Origin: Micromonospora sp. CB01531
Lineage (GTDB): Bacteria > Actinomycetota > Actinomycetes > Mycobacteriales > Micromonosporaceae
NCBI RefSeq assembly: GCF_001905095.1
Contig: NZ_LWLS01000086.1
Coordinates: 1-61,713, forward strand
DNA length: 61,713 nt
Reading direction: 5' to 3'
Shown here: piece after piece, positions 60,845 to 61,713 of the stretch
Layout of the letters: each line of letters begins with the position of its first letter
Position numbering within the stretch: position 1 is the stretch's first letter
The notes under the pieces: generated by a model
What the model was told of the DNA's origin: nothing
Database searches by the model: none
What the model saw: the letters and a program-made list of their open reading frames with translations, nothing else
Translations under genes and position numbers: made by a program

Positions 60845-61083
60845 GGACCCTGCTGGTTAATTGAGGCAGGGTGGCAAGCCGTCGCGGTCACCGACACCCG
60901 CCACGCCCGCTACCGCGGCCTACCGAAAACCCACCTGCAACACGTGGCCAGCGCCGCCGCGCTCAACCTCATCCGCCTGGATGCCTGGTTCAACGACGCA
61001 CCCCTCGACCGCACCAGAACCAGCCACCTCGCCCGCCTGGACCTGGCCCTGGCTGCATAAACATCAATTAACCAGCAGGGTCC
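60845..61083. mobile_element. 239-bp non-autonomous IS (MITE-like) with perfect 20-bp inverted repeats
   Basis: Ends are GGACCCTGCTGGTTAATTGA (60845-60864) and its exact reverse complement (61064-61083). The flanks repeat ACCT (60841-60844 and 61084-61087), a 4-bp target duplication; because TCC/GGA also matches the host, a longer duplication (up to 7 bp) is possible. Removing the insert plus one ACCT rejoins the tnpB frame exactly (GEIRRQV-EYKTAWNGG). The interior encodes the end of an IS1182-like transposase. Confidence 0.92.
60865..61060 (+). pseudogene. IS1182-like transposase, C-terminal remnant
   Basis: About 64 residues remain: TRHARYRGLPKTHLQHVASA, AALNLIRLDAWFNDAPLDRT and RTSHLARLDLAL, followed by a stop. 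RYRGLxKTHLQHVxxAAAxNL is the C-terminal signature of IS1182-type DDE transposases. The catalytic domain is deleted, so the element must rely on a full copy elsewhere. Confidence 0.85.
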
Positions 61084-61713
61084 ACCTGCCGGCGGATCTC
61101 CCCGAAGCCGGCGTCGGCGATCTTGCGGGCGAGGCGTCGGTTGCGGAGCATGCCGGCCACGTTGAGGTCTTCGACCACGACGGTGCCGTACTCGGCGGTG
61201 ATGTCGGTGGTGAGTTTGTGTAGGGCGTCGGCGCGGAGATTCGCCACCCGATGGTGCACGCGGTTGCGTTCGGTGTTCGCGGCGAGCCACCGCCTGGACG
61301 GCTTCTGCCTGGTGCGCCGGTCCGGCCCCTGACGGCGGGAGACCCGCCGGGACAGCCGTTTGAGTTGCTTGACCGCGCCGTCGTAGTGCGCCGGGTTCGG
61401 CACGAACCGCACTCTGCCCTGGCTCTCGGCGATCACCGCGAGGCATTTCACGCCCAGGTCCACACCCGCCGCCACATCCGGACGTGCCGGAGTCCGGTTG
61501 GTGGCGCGCTGGATCTCGACCTGGAAGGAGACGAACCACCGGCCCCGCTCGAAGCGGACCGTGGCGGACAGGATGCGGGCGGTGCCGCCTGCGATACGGC
61601 GTTGCAGCTTGCGGGTGGACTCGTGGGTGCGGATCGTCCCCAGGCGCGGCAACGTGACATGCCGCCGGTCCGGCTCCACCCGGATGGCGCCGGTAGTGAA
61701 CCGGCAAGCCAGC

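Larger units (their letters stand above)
60391..61713 (-). mobile_element. IS200/IS605-type element carrying tnpB, with a nested insertion (extends past window)
   Basis: The element interrupts the nitroreductase gene. Its right end is near 60385-60425, defined by the loss of nitroreductase coding frame and by a subterminal hairpin. The left end is not in the window. The tnpB reading frame fills it, and a 239-bp element is inserted at 60845-61083. No tnpA (Y1 transposase) is visible; it may be an orphan tnpB element or have tnpA outside. Confidence 0.75.
60441..61713 (-). pseudogene. tnpB: tnpB (RNA-guided endonuclease), interrupted by an inserted element
   Basis: The N-terminal part (61713 to about 61088) holds DRRHVTLPRLGTIRTHESTR, RuvC-I in AAGVDLGVKCLAVIAE (Asp), and RuvC-II in GTVVVEDLNVAGMLRNRRLA (Glu). 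It reaches AGFGEIRRQV and then runs into the insert and stops (DPAG*). The C-terminal part (60844 to 60441) resumes with EYKTAWNGGRRIVANRWYPS, the zinc finger SSKTCSACSTVKAK / TCDAC, and RuvC-III LVIDRDENAARNLAAL (Asp), followed by a long basic tail. All catalytic residues exist but in two pieces, so the protein is inactive unless the insert is lost. The 5' end is outside the window. Confidence 0.9.

Noticed and set aside
1..61713. CRISPR arrays, tRNA or rRNA genes
   Set aside because: No regularly spaced repeats, cloverleaf with GTTCGA-type T-loop, or rRNA core sequences were recognised on reading both strands.

Overview
The window is high-GC DNA with GTG and TTG starts, many 4-base ATGA/GTGA stop-start overlaps and strong third-position GC. 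Gene content includes a Spo0M-like protein, LuxR-type two-component systems, a hopanoid operon, Tat-exported proteins and a GlxA-type regulator. This points to a filamentous actinobacterium, most likely a Micromonosporaceae member; genus is an inference. No rRNA, tRNA or CRISPR array was seen.

Left part (1-12033): a possible TnpB tail at the edge abuts a minus-strand SWIM / DUF5691-like / vWA operon whose vWA gene carries two frameshifts. Then come a spermidine-synthase-like protein, a GH65 glycosidase or phosphorylase with a SnoaL-like protein, a frameshifted B12-binding radical SAM protein, a GNAT acetyltransferase, and a DMT / PAP2 / DMT membrane set.

Hopanoid region (12117-27781): an eight-gene minus-strand operon, nearly all translationally coupled, runs dxs, hpnC, hpnD, hpnE, polyprenyl diphosphate synthase, shc, an HpnG-like/IspH fusion and hpnH. 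It contains the first and last enzymes of the MEP pathway as well as the route FPP to presqualene-PP to hydroxysqualene to squalene to hopene to adenosylhopane. Two coupled plus-strand genes converge on it: an 885-residue fusion of an MGDG-synthase-like glycosyltransferase with a WS/DGAT-type acyltransferase, and an SDR. An MFS transporter lies upstream of dxs.

Middle (27964-41369): a lipoprotein, a secreted HExxH metalloprotease, Spo0M, a GlsB-like membrane protein, a giant secreted nuclease/5'-nucleotidase, a frameshifted barstar-domain protein, a histidine phosphatase and an ornithine-cyclodeaminase-like enzyme. Several strong hairpin terminators separate convergent genes.

The 41451-46122 block is the best candidate for an undescribed system. 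It holds four co-directional minus-strand genes: an SDR (thioester-reductase-like) fused to a type II NADH dehydrogenase, a 136-residue protein with 15 cysteines, a Tat-exported small protein, and a MauE-like membrane protein. This resembles redox maturation of a disulfide-rich exported protein without any recognisable methylamine dehydrogenase large subunit.

Right part (46403-60023): an M23 peptidase, a UbiA prenyltransferase, an ABC exporter with a divergent two-component system, a GlxA regulator divergent from a Tat-exported metallo-beta-lactamase-fold protein, a MarR / DODA-type dioxygenase pair divergent from DoxX with palindromic operators between them, a second two-component system, and DUF998 and DUF1905 proteins.

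The right edge (60077-61713) is a nested insertion: a nitroreductase gene cut by an IS200/IS605-type tnpB element, itself cut by a 239-bp non-autonomous IS with perfect 20-bp inverted repeats and the C-terminal coding remnant of an IS1182-like transposase.

Four frameshifts were found in three otherwise well-conserved genes. Each lies in or beside a G/C run, so assembly indels are as likely as true decay.
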